A stretch of DNA of 64,000 bases from Stenotrophomonas sp. WZN-1 (GTDB lineage Bacteria; Pseudomonadota; Gammaproteobacteria; Xanthomonadales; Xanthomonadaceae). A program made the translations under genes and the position numbers. Shown here one piece after another: positions 26,633 through 37,931 of the stretch. Below the pieces are notes generated by a model. It was not told the DNA's origin. It saw only the letters and a list, made by a program, of their open reading frames with translations, and searched no databases. The stretch is taken from assembly GCF_002192255.1 (NCBI RefSeq), contig NZ_CP021768.1, positions 3,056,001 to 3,120,000 on the forward strand. The letters run 5' to 3'. Each line of letters starts with the position of its first letter. Position 1 is the stretch's first letter.

Positions 26633-28099
26633 TTATGCAAGATGCGCAAATGCCTGCTGGCACCAGACCATGATCGGGTTCCAGGCCAGGCCCAGGGCCA
26701 GCAGTGCCAGCGCGTTCACGCCCAGCACCACGCCCAGCACGCGGTCGTTGCTGCGCGGCATGGCCTCACCCACCGGCTCATCGAAGTACATGACCTTGAT
26801 GACGCGCAGGTAGTAGAAGCAGCCGACCACGGCGCACAGCACGCCGAGGATGGCCAGCCACAGCAGGCCGCCGTTGACGGCCGCGCCCAGCACCGCCAGC
26901 TTGGTCCAGAAGCCCAGGAACGGCGGGATGCCGGCCAGCGACGCCATGATGCACAGCACCAGGCCGGCCATCCACGGGTTGCGGGCATTCAGGCCCTTGA
27001 AGTCCTCGATGTTCTCGGCTTCGAAGCCGGCACGCGACAGCGCGATGATCGCGCCGAAGGCGGCGGTCGACATGATGGCGTAGGCCAGTGCGTAGAACAG
27101 TGCGGCGGCATAGCCCTGCGAACCGCCACCGGCGATGCCCATCAGCAGGAAGCCGATGTGCGAGACGGTGGAGAACGCCAGCATGCGCTTGAGGTTGCTC
27201 TGCGCGATGGCCATCAGGTTGCCGATGACCAGCGAGACCGCGGCCAGGCCGGCGATCAGCAGCTGCAGTTCGGTCGACAGCGGGCCCACGCCCATTTCCA
27301 GCAGGCGGTACGCCATGCCGAAGGCGGCCAGCTTCGGCGCCGAGCTGATGAACAGCGCGATCGGTGCCGGGGCACCCTGATACACGTCCGGCAGCCACAT
27401 GTGGAACGGCGCGGCACCCAGCTTGAAGGCGACGCCGGCGATCATGAACACCGCACCGGTGATCAGCAGCACGCGCTCTTCCGAGTGCGGGATGGCCTCG
27501 CGGATGACGTCCAGGTGCAGGCTGCCGGTGGCGCCGTAGATCAGCGACATGCCGTACAGCAGCAGGCCGGAGGCCAGCGAACCCAGCACGATGTACTTCA
27601 TCGCCGCTTCCGAGGCCAGGCCGTTTTCGCGGTTGCTGGCGACCAGGGCGTAGGAGCACAGCGCCAGCAGTTCCAGGCCCAGGTAGACCATCAGCAGGCT
27701 GCCGGCCGAGACCAGGATCATCATGCCGGCGGTGCCGAACAGGATCAGCACCGGGATCTCGCCCTGGAACAGGTTGCGGTCACGCAGGTAGCGCCAGCCG
27801 TAGACCAGGGTCAGGCCGCTGAGCAGCACGATCCCGGTCTTCATCACGTCCGCGGCGGTATCGCGCACGAACATGCCATGGAAGACCTCCCCCTGCCCGC
27901 CCACGCCGGTGGCCAGCATGAACAGCACCACGGCCAGCGCAGCGAGCGAGAACAGGTGGGTGACGATCTTGTTCCGGTTGCTGACGAACAGGTCGAGGAT
28001 CATCAGGGCGAAGGCGCTGCCGATCAGCACCAGCTCGGGAGCGAGCGGTGGCAGGTCAGCGGCGGTCAATGGCAGCAGCGGCGAGGTGGTCATCATCAA
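26633..28099 (-). CDS. nuoN: NADH-quinone oxidoreductase subunit N
   Basis: This 488-residue membrane subunit is one of three antiporter-like proton channels of respiratory complex I. It has about 14 hydrophobic helices and the family lysines and histidines in the central helices (for example K-L-G-A-A-P-F-H-M-W-L-P-D-V-Y-Q-G-A-P). The N terminus has three consecutive ATG codons, and any could serve as start. It is the last gene of the nuo operon, 9 bp after nuoM. No clear terminator follows. Confidence 0.96.
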   Translation of the reverse strand: MMMTTSPLLPLTAADLPPLAPELVLIGSAFALMILDLFVSNRNKIVTHLFSLAALAVVLFMLATGVGGQGEVFHGMFVRDTAADVMKTGIVLLSGLTLVYGWRYLRDRNLFQGEIPVLILFGTAGMMILVSAGSLLMVYLGLELLALCSYALVASNRENGLASEAAMKYIVLGSLASGLLLYGMSLIYGATGSLHLDVIREAIPHSEERVLLITGAVFMIAGVAFKLGAAPFHMWLPDVYQGAPAPIALFISSAPKLAAFGMAYRLLEMGVGPLSTELQLLIAGLAAVSLVIGNLMAIAQSNLKRMLAFSTVSHIGFLLMGIAGGGSQGYAAALFYALAYAIMSTAAFGAIIALSRAGFEAENIEDFKGLNARNPWMAGLVLCIMASLAGIPPFLGFWTKLAVLGAAVNGGLLWLAILGVLCAVVGCFYYLRVIKVMYFDEPVGEAMPRSNDRVLGVVLGVNALALLALGLAWNPIMVWCQQAFAHLA

Positions 28100-28108
28100 A
28101 TCCTGGAA

Positions 28109-29617
28109 TTACAGCAGCTTGCTGGATGCGATCTGCATCGCCAGCTTCGCGATCGAGGGCTCCATCAGGTCGGTCAGCGGCTTGGGATAGATGCCCAGCG
28201 CCAGCACGCCAATGGCGAACACGCCCAGCACCAGCCATTCGCGGCCGTTGATGTCCTTCAGTTCGGCAACATGGCTGTTGGCCACTTCACCGAAGAAGAT
28301 GCGCTTGTACAGCCACAGGGTGTAGGCGGCGCCGATGATCAGGGTGGTGGCCGCGCCCAGGGCGATCCACGGATTACGCTGGAAGGCCGACAGGATGACC
28401 ATGAACTCGCCGACGAAACCGCTGGTACCCGGCAGGCCCGCATTGGCCATGAAGAACAGCATGGCGAAGGTGGCGAACCACGGCATCACGTTGACCACGC
28501 CGCCGTAATCGGCGATGCGGCGGCTGTGCATGCGGTCGTACAGCACGCCGACGCAGGAGAACATCGCGCCGGACACGAAGCCGTGCGAGATCATCTGCAC
28601 CATGGCGCCCTGCAGGCCCAGGCGGGCGGCGTCGGCGTTGCCGGCTTCACGCACCAACCACAGGGCGATGAAGGTGCCCAGGGTGACGAAGCCCATGTGC
28701 GCGATCGACGAATAGGCGATCAGCTTCTTCATGTCGTCCTGCACCAGGGCGACCAGGCCGACGTAGATCACGGCGATCAGCGACAGCGCGATCACCAGCC
28801 AGGCCCATTCCTGCGATGCGTCCGGGACGATCGGCAGGTTGAAGCGCAGGAAGCCGTAGCCACCGATCTTCAGCGCGATGGCGGCCAGGATCACCGAACC
28901 GGCGGTCGGCGCTTCCACGTGGGCATCCGGCAGCCAGGTGTGGACCGGGAACATCGGCACCTTGACCGCGAAGGCGATCAGGAAGGCGAAGAAGATCCAG
29001 GTCTGTTCCTTGGCCGACAGCGGCAGCGCGTACAGGTCGGCCAGCTGGAAGCTGCCGCCCTTCAGGTACAGGTAGATCAGCGCCACCAGCATCAGCACCG
29101 AGCCGAGGAAGGTGTACAGGAAGAACTTCAGCGCGGCGTAGATGCGACGCGGGCCACCCCAGACACCGATGATCAGGAACATCGGGATCAGCATCGCCTC
29201 GAAGAACACGTAGAACAGCATCGCGTCCGTGGCCGAGAAGATACCGACCGTGACGCCTTCCAGGATCAGGAAGGCCGCCACGTACTGGTTCACGCGCTTG
29301 TCGATGGCGCTCCAGGCGCCGATCAGGGCAAGCACGCTGACCAGGGTGGTCAGCAGGATCAGCGCCACGGCAATGCCGTCCACGCCCAGGTTGTAGCCGA
29401 TCTTGTACGCCGGGATCCAGGCATGGGTCTCGACGAACTGCAGACCGTCGACGCCCGCGTTGTAGCCGCTCAGCAGCGAGAGGCTCGCCACGAAGGTCAG
29501 CACCGCTACGCCCAGAGACGCCCAGCGGGCGGTCTGCGCATCACGGATCGCAAGGATCAGGGCGCCACCGAGGATCGGCAGCCAGATGAGGACACTGAGT
29601 AGAGGCCAGTTCGACAC
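28109..29617 (-). CDS. nuoM: NADH-quinone oxidoreductase subunit M
   Basis: This 502-residue antiporter-like membrane subunit of complex I has about 14 hydrophobic helices and the core motif F-A-V-K-V-P-M-F-P-V-H-T-W-L-P-D-A-H-V-E-A-P in the middle. The conserved glutamate (F-F-E-A-M-L-I-P-M-F) of the proton path is present. It lies 23 bp after nuoL. Confidence 0.97.
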   Translation of the reverse strand: MSNWPLLSVLIWLPILGGALILAIRDAQTARWASLGVAVLTFVASLSLLSGYNAGVDGLQFVETHAWIPAYKIGYNLGVDGIAVALILLTTLVSVLALIGAWSAIDKRVNQYVAAFLILEGVTVGIFSATDAMLFYVFFEAMLIPMFLIIGVWGGPRRIYAALKFFLYTFLGSVLMLVALIYLYLKGGSFQLADLYALPLSAKEQTWIFFAFLIAFAVKVPMFPVHTWLPDAHVEAPTAGSVILAAIALKIGGYGFLRFNLPIVPDASQEWAWLVIALSLIAVIYVGLVALVQDDMKKLIAYSSIAHMGFVTLGTFIALWLVREAGNADAARLGLQGAMVQMISHGFVSGAMFSCVGVLYDRMHSRRIADYGGVVNVMPWFATFAMLFFMANAGLPGTSGFVGEFMVILSAFQRNPWIALGAATTLIIGAAYTLWLYKRIFFGEVANSHVAELKDINGREWLVLGVFAIGVLALGIYPKPLTDLMEPSIAKLAMQIASSKLL

Positions 29618-29640
29618 GTCTTCTTATTCCGTACAGGTCA

Positions 29641-31797
29641 TCAACGCAGGTAATGCATCAGCACGCCCAGCAGGGCAATCAGGCCGATGATCATCGCGAA
29701 GGCGTAGTGATAGAGGAAACCGGATTGGGTACGACGCAGCACGCCGGCTGCGACGTCCACAACACGTGCCGAGAGATTGACCACGCCGTCGACGATGTTG
29801 CTGTCGATCCAGCGCGAGACCTTGCCCAGCTTGACGCTGCCACCGGCAAAGCCATCGATCCACAGCTTGTCGAAGCCGTACTTGTTTTCCAGCACCGACA
29901 CCAGCGGGGCGAAGGTCTTGCGAGCCTTGCCCGACAGGTCCGGCTTCCACAGGTAGAACAGTGCGGCCAGCAGGAAGCCCGCAACGGTCAGCATGAACGC
30001 CGGAGCCATCATGCCGTGCAGCGCGAAGGCGACCGGGCCGTGGAACTCTTCACCCAGGAAGCCGATGGTGTTCTTGGCCGGATCGTAGAAGTCCACGACG
30101 CCGGTGAAGAACGTATGCGCCTGGCCCTTGATGGCATCGTGCGCATGGTTGCCGGCCCAGTCGGTGCCGTACAGCATCGGACCGATGCTGAAGAAACCGA
30201 TGGCGATTGACGGAATGGCCAGCAGGATCAGCGGCAGGGTCACCACCCACGGGGTTTCGTGCGGCTCATGCGGACCGTGGCCATGGCCGTGGTCGTCGTG
30301 ATGCGCATCGCCGTGGTGAGCGTCGGCGGCATGGTGATCGTCATGACCATGATCGTCATGCGCGTCGCGGAAGCGCTCCTTGCCGTGGAAGGTCAGGAAC
30401 AGCAGGCGGAAGCTGTAGAAGCTGGTGACGATCACGCCACCCAGCACCGCCCAGTAGCCGTACGTGGCCACCCAGTTGTTGGACAGGTGCGCGTGCAGCT
30501 CGGCCGCCTCGATGATGGTGTCCTTCGAGTAGAAGCCGGAGAAGAACGGTGTACCGACCAGTGCCAGGGTACCGATCCACATGGTGACGAAGGTGATCGG
30601 CATGTACTTGCGCAGGCCGCCCATCTTGCGCATGTCCTGCTCGTGGTGCATCGCGATGATGACCGAGCCGGCACCCAGGAACAGCAGCGCCTTGAAGAAG
30701 GCGTGGGTCATCAGGTGGAACACGGCGGCCGAATAGGCCGACACGCCCAGGGCGACGGTCATGTAGCCCAGCTGCGACAGCGTGGAGTACGCAACGACGC
30801 GCTTGATGTCGTTCTGCACGATGCCGATCAGGCCGGTGAAGAACGCGGTGGTGGCACCGATGAACAGCACGAAGTTCAGCGCGGTCTGCGACAGCTCGAA
30901 CAGCGGCGACATGCGGGTGACCATGAAGATACCTGCGGTCACCATCGTCGCGGCGTGGATCAGTGCCGAGATCGGGGTCGGGCCTTCCATCGAGTCCGGC
31001 AGCCACACGTGCAGCGGAACCTGGGCCGACTTGCCCATGGCACCGATGAACAGGCAGATGCAGATGACGGTTGCGATCGACCAGATCACCGGCTCGTTCA
31101 GCAGCTGCATGCCCAGGATGGTGCCGTCCCAGATCTGCAGCTGGGCGCGCGGGTCGGCAAGCATGCCGGCCTGCGAGAACACCTGCGAGTAGTCCAGGGT
31201 GCCGAACACCCACAGCACGCCGGCGATGCCCAGCAGGAAGCCGAAGTCACCGACGCGGTTGACCAGGAACGCCTTCATGTTGGCGAAGATCGCGGTCGGG
31301 CGCTTGAACCAGAAGCCGATCAGCAGGTACGACACCAGGCCCACCGCCTCCCAGCCGAAGAACAGCTGCAGGAAGTTGTTGCTCATCACCAGGGTGAGCA
31401 TCGAGAAGGTGAACAGCGAGATATAGCTGAAGAACCGCTGGTAGCCCGGATCGTCCTGCATGTAGCCGATCGTGTAGATGTGGACCAGCAGCGACACGAA
31501 GGTCACCACCACCATCATCATCGCGGTCAGCTTGTCGACCATGAAACCGACGTGGGCCGAGTACTGGCCGACTTCGAAGAACGTGTAGATGTTCTGGTTG
31601 AACGGCTGCGCCCCGCCCCACAGCAGCTGGTAGAGCGTGTACATCGACAGGCCGCAGGCAACCGCGACGCCGAGGATGGTGATGGTCTGCGCGCCGAAGC
31701 GCTTGACCTGGCGACCGAACAGGCCGGCGATGATGCTGCCGAACAGCGGTGCAAGCACCACTGCGATCAACAGACTCTTGGAGAGAGTGATTTCCAT
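29641..31797 (-). CDS. nuoL: NADH-quinone oxidoreductase subunit L with His-rich loop
   Basis: This 718-residue distal proton-channel subunit of complex I has about 16 membrane helices. The core motif A-Q-V-P-L-H-V-W-L-P-D-S-M-E-G-P-T-P is present, and the C-terminal amphipathic arm lies beyond about residue 600. Residues about 475-514, between two membrane helices, are an unusual run of His, Asp, Gly and Ala with roughly fifteen histidines, absent from E. coli NuoL. It might bind metal or be a neutral loop expansion. The gene lies 7 bp after nuoK. Confidence 0.97.
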   Translation of the reverse strand: MEITLSKSLLIAVVLAPLFGSIIAGLFGRQVKRFGAQTITILGVAVACGLSMYTLYQLLWGGAQPFNQNIYTFFEVGQYSAHVGFMVDKLTAMMMVVVTFVSLLVHIYTIGYMQDDPGYQRFFSYISLFTFSMLTLVMSNNFLQLFFGWEAVGLVSYLLIGFWFKRPTAIFANMKAFLVNRVGDFGFLLGIAGVLWVFGTLDYSQVFSQAGMLADPRAQLQIWDGTILGMQLLNEPVIWSIATVICICLFIGAMGKSAQVPLHVWLPDSMEGPTPISALIHAATMVTAGIFMVTRMSPLFELSQTALNFVLFIGATTAFFTGLIGIVQNDIKRVVAYSTLSQLGYMTVALGVSAYSAAVFHLMTHAFFKALLFLGAGSVIIAMHHEQDMRKMGGLRKYMPITFVTMWIGTLALVGTPFFSGFYSKDTIIEAAELHAHLSNNWVATYGYWAVLGGVIVTSFYSFRLLFLTFHGKERFRDAHDDHGHDDHHAADAHHGDAHHDDHGHGHGPHEPHETPWVVTLPLILLAIPSIAIGFFSIGPMLYGTDWAGNHAHDAIKGQAHTFFTGVVDFYDPAKNTIGFLGEEFHGPVAFALHGMMAPAFMLTVAGFLLAALFYLWKPDLSGKARKTFAPLVSVLENKYGFDKLWIDGFAGGSVKLGKVSRWIDSNIVDGVVNLSARVVDVAAGVLRRTQSGFLYHYAFAMIIGLIALLGVLMHYLR

Positions 31798-31804
31798 CTG
31801 TGGA

Positions 31805-32110
31805 TCAGCCCTTCAACGAATCGACTTCGCCGACATTGATCGTGCGGCGGGTACGGAACAGGGTCACCAGGATCGCCAGGCCGATGGCGGCTTCCGCGGC
31901 GGCGACGGTCAGGATGAAGAACACGAACAGCTGGCCGGACGGATCGCCCAGCTGACGCGAGAAGCCGACGAAATTGATGTTCACCGACAGCAGCATCAGT
32001 TCGATCGACATCAGCAGGACGATGACGTTCTTCCGGTTGAGGAAGATGCCGGCCAGGCTGATGGCGAACAGCACCGCGCCCAGCGCAAGGATGTGGCCAA
32101 GGGTAATCAC
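31805..32110 (-). CDS. nuoK: NADH-quinone oxidoreductase subunit K
   Basis: This 101-residue membrane subunit of complex I has three hydrophobic helices, with the conserved glutamates in M-S-I-E-L-M-L and A-A-A-E-A-A-I-G-L used in proton transfer. The start overlaps the nuoJ stop by four bases (ATGA). Confidence 0.97.
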   Translation of the reverse strand: MITLGHILALGAVLFAISLAGIFLNRKNVIVLLMSIELMLLSVNINFVGFSRQLGDPSGQLFVFFILTVAAAEAAIGLAILVTLFRTRRTINVGEVDSLKG

Positions 32111-32763
32111 GGCTGGGTCTCCTCGCCGGCGGCCGGCTTGCTGTTGCTGTGCACGACCGGCGCTTCGGCGCCCATCTTGACCATGCGCAGGCGCTGACCG
32201 GCCTTGACCATGGTCTGCTCACCCGGGTTCTGGCTCTTCACGCCGGTACGGCGGCGCAGGGTCAGCATCACGGCGGCAACCACGGCCACGGTCAGGATGA
32301 CCGCGGCGAACTCGAACGGCAGCAGGTACTCGGTGAACAGCGTACGCGCCAGCCAGGTGACGTTGGAGCTGTCGGCAGCGACTGCGGCGGCGTTGTCGGC
32401 CGGGAACGGGTTGACCGCCCTGCCCTTCACGCCGATCAGGATCAGCATCTGCACCAGCATCGCCACGGCAACAATAAGACCGACCGGCAGGTAGCGGACC
32501 CAGCCCTCACGCAGCTTGGTGGGATCGATGTCCAGCATCATCACCACGAACAGGAACAGCACCATCACCGCACCGACATAGACCAGCACCAGCGCCACGC
32601 CGAGGAACTCGGCGCCGACCAGCAGCCACACGCAGGCGATGGAGAAGAAGGTCAGCACCAGGCAGAGCACGGCGTGAACCGGGTTGCGCACGCTGATCAC
32701 CGCACCGGCCGAAACCGTTGCCGCGATGGCGAACACCCAGAAAGCGATATTTACCCAATCCAT
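32107..32763 (-). CDS. nuoJ: NADH-quinone oxidoreductase subunit J
   Basis: This 218-residue membrane subunit of complex I has five hydrophobic helices, with the conserved segment [18 protein letters not shown] in helix 3 that changes shape during turnover. A basic, soluble C-terminal tail of about 45 residues extends past the last helix. Coupled to nuoK by a four-base overlap. Confidence 0.96.
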   Translation of the reverse strand: MDWVNIAFWVFAIAATVSAGAVISVRNPVHAVLCLVLTFFSIACVWLLVGAEFLGVALVLVYVGAVMVLFLFVVMMLDIDPTKLREGWVRYLPVGLIVAVAMLVQMLILIGVKGRAVNPFPADNAAAVAADSSNVTWLARTLFTEYLLPFEFAAVILTVAVVAAVMLTLRRRTGVKSQNPGEQTMVKAGQRLRMVKMGAEAPVVHSNSKPAAGEETQP

Positions 32764-32772
32764 CTCTCGACC

Positions 32773-33264
32773 TCAGCGGTAAGCGGCATCGGCGGCGCGA
32801 CGCTCGGCGATCTCGGACTCGAGACGGTCGCCCAGGGCCAGCAGCTGCGGCTTGGTAACGATGTTTTCGCCACGATTCTCGAAGTGGTACTCGAGGATGT
32901 GGGTTTCGACGATCGAGTCCACCGGGCAGCTTTCTTCGCAGAAGCCGCAGAAGATGCACTTGAACAGATCGATGTCATAGCGCGTGGTACGGCGGGTGCC
33001 GTCTTCGCGCTTGGCCGAGTCGATGGTGATGGCCAATGCAGGGCACACCGCTTCGCACAGCTTGCAGGCGATGCAGCGCTCTTCACCGTTGGGGTAACGG
33101 CGCAGGGCGTGCAGGCCACGGAAGCGCGGCGACTGCGGGAACTTCTCCATCGGGTACATCATCGTGTACTTGGGCTTGAAGCTGTACTTCAGCGTCAGCC
33201 AGAGGCCGCCCAGCAGTTCGAGCAGCAGCAGGCTCTTGAAGTAATGGGTAATCCTGTTCATCAC
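32773..33264 (-). CDS. nuoI: NADH-quinone oxidoreductase subunit I
   Basis: This 163-residue ferredoxin-like subunit holds two 4Fe-4S clusters (N6a, N6b). The two ligand sets are [12 protein letters not shown] and [12 protein letters not shown]. An N-terminal amphipathic helix docks it on NuoH. It directly abuts the nuoH stop. Confidence 0.97.
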   Translation of the reverse strand: MMNRITHYFKSLLLLELLGGLWLTLKYSFKPKYTMMYPMEKFPQSPRFRGLHALRRYPNGEERCIACKLCEAVCPALAITIDSAKREDGTRRTTRYDIDLFKCIFCGFCEESCPVDSIVETHILEYHFENRGENIVTKPQLLALGDRLESEIAERRAADAAYR

Positions 33265-34359
33265 TTAGACGCCCTTTTGAATCACGCCGAAGAACACCAT
33301 GACGGCGGTAACCGCGATCCACAGAATGGCCAGCGGGATGAAGACCTTCCAGCCCAGGCGCATGATCTGGTCATAGCGGAAGCGCGGGAAGCTGGCACGG
33401 AACCAGATGTAGGCACTGGCGAAGAAGAACACCTTGACGAACAGCCACGGTGCACCGCCCTTCCAGATCCAGTCGACCAGCGGCGAGACGTCGCCGAAGT
33501 TGACCCAGCCCTGGATCGGGCTCAGCCAGCCGCCAAGGAAGAAGATCGAGATCAGGAAGCTGATCAGGATCATGTTGGCGTACTCGGCCAGGAAGAACAG
33601 CGCGAACGCACCGCCCGAGTACTCGACCATGTGGCCAGCCACGATTTCCGACTCGCCTTCCACCACGTCGAACGGCGCGCGGTTGGTTTCCGCCACACCC
33701 GACACCCAGTAGATGACGAACAGAGGGAACAGCGGCAGCAGGAACCAGTCGAAGAAGCCGGAGCTGCCGGCCTGCGCCATCACGATGTTGCTCAGGTTCA
33801 GGCTGCCCGACGCAATCATCACGCCGACCAGGGCGAAGCCCATGGCGATTTCGTAGCTGATCATCTGCGCCGAGGCGCGCATCGCACCCAGGAACGCATA
33901 CTTCGAATTGGATGCCCAACCGGCCAGGATGATGCCGTAGATGCCCAGCGAGGTCATCGCCAGCAGGTACAGCAGGCCGGCGTTGGCGTTGGACAGCACG
34001 ATCTGCGAATCGAAGGGGACCACCGACCAGGCCGCGAAGGCCGGAGCCAGGGTGATCAGCGGTGCCAGCAGGTAGATCGCCTTGTTGGCGCTGCTCGGCT
34101 GGACCACTTCCTTGAACAGCAGCTTGAAGACGTCGGCGAAGGCCTGGAAGATGCCCATGCCCACGTACATCGGGCCGTGGCGGACGTGCATCCAGCCGAT
34201 CAGCTTGCGTTCCCAGACCACGTAGAAGGCCACCGAGATGATCACCGGAACGGTGATCACCAGGATCTTCAGGATGATCCAGATCAGCGCGCCGATGTCA
34301 CCAAGGCCAAGCAGCCACTGGTGCAGCGGGTCGACCGCGTTCAACAGCAATTCGTTCAT
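33265..34359 (-). CDS. nuoH: NADH-quinone oxidoreductase subunit H
   Basis: This 364-residue membrane subunit forms the quinone-chamber side of complex I. It has about eight hydrophobic helices and the conserved [14 protein letters not shown] near the N terminus and [18 protein letters not shown] in the middle. The start overlaps the nuoG stop (ATGA). Confidence 0.97.
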   Translation of the reverse strand: MNELLLNAVDPLHQWLLGLGDIGALIWIILKILVITVPVIISVAFYVVWERKLIGWMHVRHGPMYVGMGIFQAFADVFKLLFKEVVQPSSANKAIYLLAPLITLAPAFAAWSVVPFDSQIVLSNANAGLLYLLAMTSLGIYGIILAGWASNSKYAFLGAMRASAQMISYEIAMGFALVGVMIASGSLNLSNIVMAQAGSSGFFDWFLLPLFPLFVIYWVSGVAETNRAPFDVVEGESEIVAGHMVEYSGGAFALFFLAEYANMILISFLISIFFLGGWLSPIQGWVNFGDVSPLVDWIWKGGAPWLFVKVFFFASAYIWFRASFPRFRYDQIMRLGWKVFIPLAILWIAVTAVMVFFGVIQKGV

Positions 34360-36590
34360 GCAGCCACCACCGTTACGCGAGCGGCACCCAGCGGCGCGGT
34401 CGCGCCGTGGCCCGATTCAATCCAGACCGAACCCGCAGCGACGCAGGCGTCGACCACCACCGGCAGGGTGGCCTTGCCGGCATCGGTGCCGACCTTGGCC
34501 ATCTGCCCTTCCTGCAGCTGCAGGCGAGCGGCATCTTCAGCGTTCAGCACGATGCGCGGGGCGTTGTTGAGCGGATGCGACTGCAGTGCCGGGGCGCGAC
34601 GGACCACCGCATCGGTGCGGTAGATCGCGGCGGTCGAAGCCACTTCCAGGCCTTCGCCGGCAACCACCGGCTGCGCCGAAGCGGCAACGGTGACCGACAC
34701 CGGGGCCAGGCTGGCGCGCAGGCCGGCCAGGTCGGTGAAGTCGAAACCGGCCAGCGCCATGTCGCCGCCCAGGGCGCGCAGCACACGCCAGCCCTCACGG
34801 GCCTCGCCCGGCAGCTTGCCGCCGGCACGGGCCGACTGCTCGCGACCATCGAGGTTGGTCAGGGTGGCGTCGATTTCCGGCAGCGCACCGATCGGCAGGA
34901 TCACATCGGCAACGTCGCGGGTCGAGACGCAGGCGAACTGGCTGAAGGCCACCACCTGGGCACCGGCCAGCGCCTTGCGCGCGGCCGGAGCATCGGCGAA
35001 GTCCAGGCCCGGCTCCAGGCCGTACACCACGTAGGCCTGGCGCGGCTGCGCCAGCATTGCCGCGACGTCCTTGCCGGCCGGCAGCACGCCAGCGCGGGTC
35101 AGGCCAACGGCGTTGGCGCCCTGCGGGATGCGGCACAGCTTGGCACCGGTGGCGGCAGCGAACTCACGCGCAGCAGCGCGGATCGCGGCAGCCTGCGGAT
35201 GGTTCTCGGCGATGCCACCGACGATCAGCACGATGTTGTTGCCGCCCTGCACCGCCGAACGCAGCTCGGCGTTGGCCAGTGCGTCGACGAACTTCGACGG
35301 CGCAACGATCTGCTTGCCGGCGATGCTGAAGGCGAAGTCGAAGTCCACCGGGTTGACGACGTGGATCTTCGCGCCGTTGGTGGTCTGCGCCTTGCGCAGG
35401 CGAGCGTGCAGCAGCGGCAGTTCGTGGCGGATGTTGCTGCCCAGAACGACGATGCGGTCAGCGCCTTCGATCTCGGCCAGCGGCAGGCCGAATACTTCGG
35501 CGGTTGCAGCGTCGGAGAAATCGCGGTTGTTGATGCGATGGTCGATGTTGCTCGAGCCCAGGCCCTTGGCCAGGCGGGCCAGCAGCGCGCCTTCCTCGTT
35601 CGAGGTGGACGGATGCACCAGCACGCCCAGGTTGTCGCCCTGGTTGGCCTTGAGGATCTCGGCAGCCGCGGCCAGGCCTTCGGCCCAGCTCACTTCCTTC
35701 CACTCGCCATTGACCTTGCGCAGCGGCTTGACCGCACGGTCTTCGCTGTACAGGCCCTGGTGCGAGTAGCGGTCACGGTCGGACAGCCAGCACTCGTTCA
35801 CGGCTTCGTTGTCGCGCGGCACGGTACGCAGCACTTCGCCGCGACGCACGTGCAGGAACAGGTTCGACCCCATCGCGTCGTGGTAGCCCAGCGATTCGCG
35901 CGCGGTCAGTTCCCACGGGCGGGCACGGAACTGGAACACCTTGTTGGTCAGCGCGCCGACCGGGCAGACGTCGACGACGTTGCCGGACAGTTCGGTGGTC
36001 AGCGGCTTGCCGTCGAAGGTACCGATCTGCAGGTTCTCACCGCGGTACATGCCACCCAGTTCATAGGTACCGGCAACGTCGGCGGTGAAGCGGACGCAGC
36101 GGGTGCACTGGATGCAGCGGGTCATCTCGGTGGCGACCAGCGGGCCCATGTCCTCGTCCGGCACCACGCGCTTGCGCTCGTTGAAGCGGCTGACCGAACG
36201 GCCATAGCCCAGCGACACGTCCTGCAGCTCGCACTCGCCGCCCTGATCGCAGATCGGGCAGTCCAGCGGGTGGTTGATGAGCAGGAACTCCATCACCGAG
36301 CGCTGGAACTTCAGTGCCTTTTCGCTGCGGGTGGCGACCTTCATGCCATCCATCACGGGGGTGGCGCAGGCCGGCGCCGGCTTCGGCGACTTTTCCACGT
36401 CCACCAGGCACATGCGGCAGTTGGCGGCGATCGGCAGCTTCTCGTGGTAGCAGAAGCGCGGAATCGAAATGCCGGCCTTGTCGGCCGCCTGGATGATCAT
36501 CGAACCCTTGGGCACGACCAAGGACTTGCCATCGATCTCGATGGTCACGTGGTCCGGTGGCACGTTCGGGTTTACGGGTTGCGCGCTCAT
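34356..36590 (-). CDS. nuoG: NADH-quinone oxidoreductase subunit G
   Basis: This 744-residue peripheral-arm subunit carries an N-terminal 2Fe-2S ferredoxin domain (cysteines in P-R-F-C-Y-H-E and N-C-R-M-C-L-V), then the His/Cys 4Fe-4S site and the C-I-Q-C-T-R-C-V-R site, then a molybdopterin-oxidoreductase-like domain that lacks a cofactor role. It passes electrons from NuoF/E toward NuoI. It overlaps nuoF by four bases. Confidence 0.96.
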   Translation of the reverse strand: MSAQPVNPNVPPDHVTIEIDGKSLVVPKGSMIIQAADKAGISIPRFCYHEKLPIAANCRMCLVDVEKSPKPAPACATPVMDGMKVATRSEKALKFQRSVMEFLLINHPLDCPICDQGGECELQDVSLGYGRSVSRFNERKRVVPDEDMGPLVATEMTRCIQCTRCVRFTADVAGTYELGGMYRGENLQIGTFDGKPLTTELSGNVVDVCPVGALTNKVFQFRARPWELTARESLGYHDAMGSNLFLHVRRGEVLRTVPRDNEAVNECWLSDRDRYSHQGLYSEDRAVKPLRKVNGEWKEVSWAEGLAAAAEILKANQGDNLGVLVHPSTSNEEGALLARLAKGLGSSNIDHRINNRDFSDAATAEVFGLPLAEIEGADRIVVLGSNIRHELPLLHARLRKAQTTNGAKIHVVNPVDFDFAFSIAGKQIVAPSKFVDALANAELRSAVQGGNNIVLIVGGIAENHPQAAAIRAAAREFAAATGAKLCRIPQGANAVGLTRAGVLPAGKDVAAMLAQPRQAYVVYGLEPGLDFADAPAARKALAGAQVVAFSQFACVSTRDVADVILPIGALPEIDATLTNLDGREQSARAGGKLPGEAREGWRVLRALGGDMALAGFDFTDLAGLRASLAPVSVTVAASAQPVVAGEGLEVASTAAIYRTDAVVRRAPALQSHPLNNAPRIVLNAEDAARLQLQEGQMAKVGTDAGKATLPVVVDACVAAGSVWIESGHGATAPLGAARVTVVAA

Positions 36591-37927
36591 GCGGCGGCTG
36601 CCTCCACCTTCTTGCCGTCAACCATCGAATGACCGTTGACGATGTAGTACTCGAATTCGTCCCAGAACTGGCGCAGGAAGCCCTGGATGGGCCATGCAGC
36701 CGCTTCACCGAACGCACAGATGGTGTGGCCTTCGATCTGGCCGGCCACCGCCTTCAGCTGGTGCAGGTCTTCCATCGTGGCCTTGCCGGCGACGATGCGC
36801 TCCAGCACGCGGTGCATCCAGCCGGTGCCTTCACGGCACGGGGTGCACTGGCCGCACGATTCCTTGTGGAAGAACTGGCTGATGCGGCAGGCGAACTTGA
36901 CGCAGCAGACGCTGTCGTCGAGCACCACGATCGCACCCGAACCCAGGCCGGAGCCCAGCGCACGGATGGTGTCGTAGTCCATCGGCAGATCCTTCAGCTC
37001 GGCCGCGGTCAGTACCGGCATCGACACGCCGCCCGGGATCGCGCCCTTGAGGGTGCGCCCCGGACGCAGGCCACCGGCCATTTCCAGCAGGTCGTGGAAC
37101 TTGGTGCCCAGCGGCACTTCGAAGTTGCCGCCGTTCTGCACGCAGCCGGACACCGAGAAGCACTTCGGGCCGCCGTTGGCGGTCAGGCTCAGGCCCTTGA
37201 ACCACTCCGGACCGTTGCGGATGATCGCCGGCACCGAACCGTAGGTTTCGGTGTTGTTGATCGTCGACGGCTTGCCGTACAGGCCGAAGTTGGCCGGGAA
37301 CGGCGGCTTGTAACGCGGCTGGCCCTTCTTGCCTTCCAGCGATTCCATCAGCGCGGTTTCTTCGCCGCAGATGTACGCGCCGGCGCCCAGCGCACCGTAG
37401 ATGTCGATGTCCACGCCCGAGCCCATCACGTTCTTGCCCAGCCAGCCATTTGCATAGGCGTCGGCCAGGGCCTGCTCGAAGTGCTCGAACGGCTCGTGGT
37501 GGAACTCACCGCGCAGGTAGTTGTAACCCACGGTCGAGCCGGTGGCGTAGCAGGCGATCGCCATGCCTTCCACCACCGAATGCGGGTTGTAGCGCAGGAT
37601 GTCGCGGTCCTTGCAGGTGCCCGGCTCGGATTCGTCCGAGTTGCAGAGGATGTACTTCTGCATGTTGCCCTTGGGCATGAAGGACCACTTCAGGCCGGTC
37701 GGGAAGCCTGCGCCACCGCGGCCGCGCAGCCCCGAGGCCTTGACCATCTCGATGACCTGCTCCGGCGGGATCTTCTCTTCGAGGATCTTGCGCAGGGCGG
37801 CGTAGCCACCGGTCTTCAGATAGCTTTCGTACGACCACGGGGTGTCGTAATGCAGGGTGGTGTAGACCACCTGGTGCGGCAGCGGCGCGGGGCCGACCGG
37901 ACCCTTGGATTCGTGGTGATGTGCCAT
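36587..37927 (-). CDS. nuoF: NADH-quinone oxidoreductase subunit F
   Basis: This 446-residue subunit binds NADH and FMN and starts electron flow in complex I. The glycine-rich [16 protein letters not shown] near residue 65-80 binds NADH/FMN, and [10 protein letters not shown] near 360 with a distal cysteine ligates the N3 4Fe-4S cluster. It lies 4 bp after nuoE. Confidence 0.97.
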   Translation of the reverse strand: MAHHHESKGPVGPAPLPHQVVYTTLHYDTPWSYESYLKTGGYAALRKILEEKIPPEQVIEMVKASGLRGRGGAGFPTGLKWSFMPKGNMQKYILCNSDESEPGTCKDRDILRYNPHSVVEGMAIACYATGSTVGYNYLRGEFHHEPFEHFEQALADAYANGWLGKNVMGSGVDIDIYGALGAGAYICGEETALMESLEGKKGQPRYKPPFPANFGLYGKPSTINNTETYGSVPAIIRNGPEWFKGLSLTANGGPKCFSVSGCVQNGGNFEVPLGTKFHDLLEMAGGLRPGRTLKGAIPGGVSMPVLTAAELKDLPMDYDTIRALGSGLGSGAIVVLDDSVCCVKFACRISQFFHKESCGQCTPCREGTGWMHRVLERIVAGKATMEDLHQLKAVAGQIEGHTICAFGEAAAWPIQGFLRQFWDEFEYYIVNGHSMVDGKKVEAAAA

Positions 37928-37931
37928 GCCC

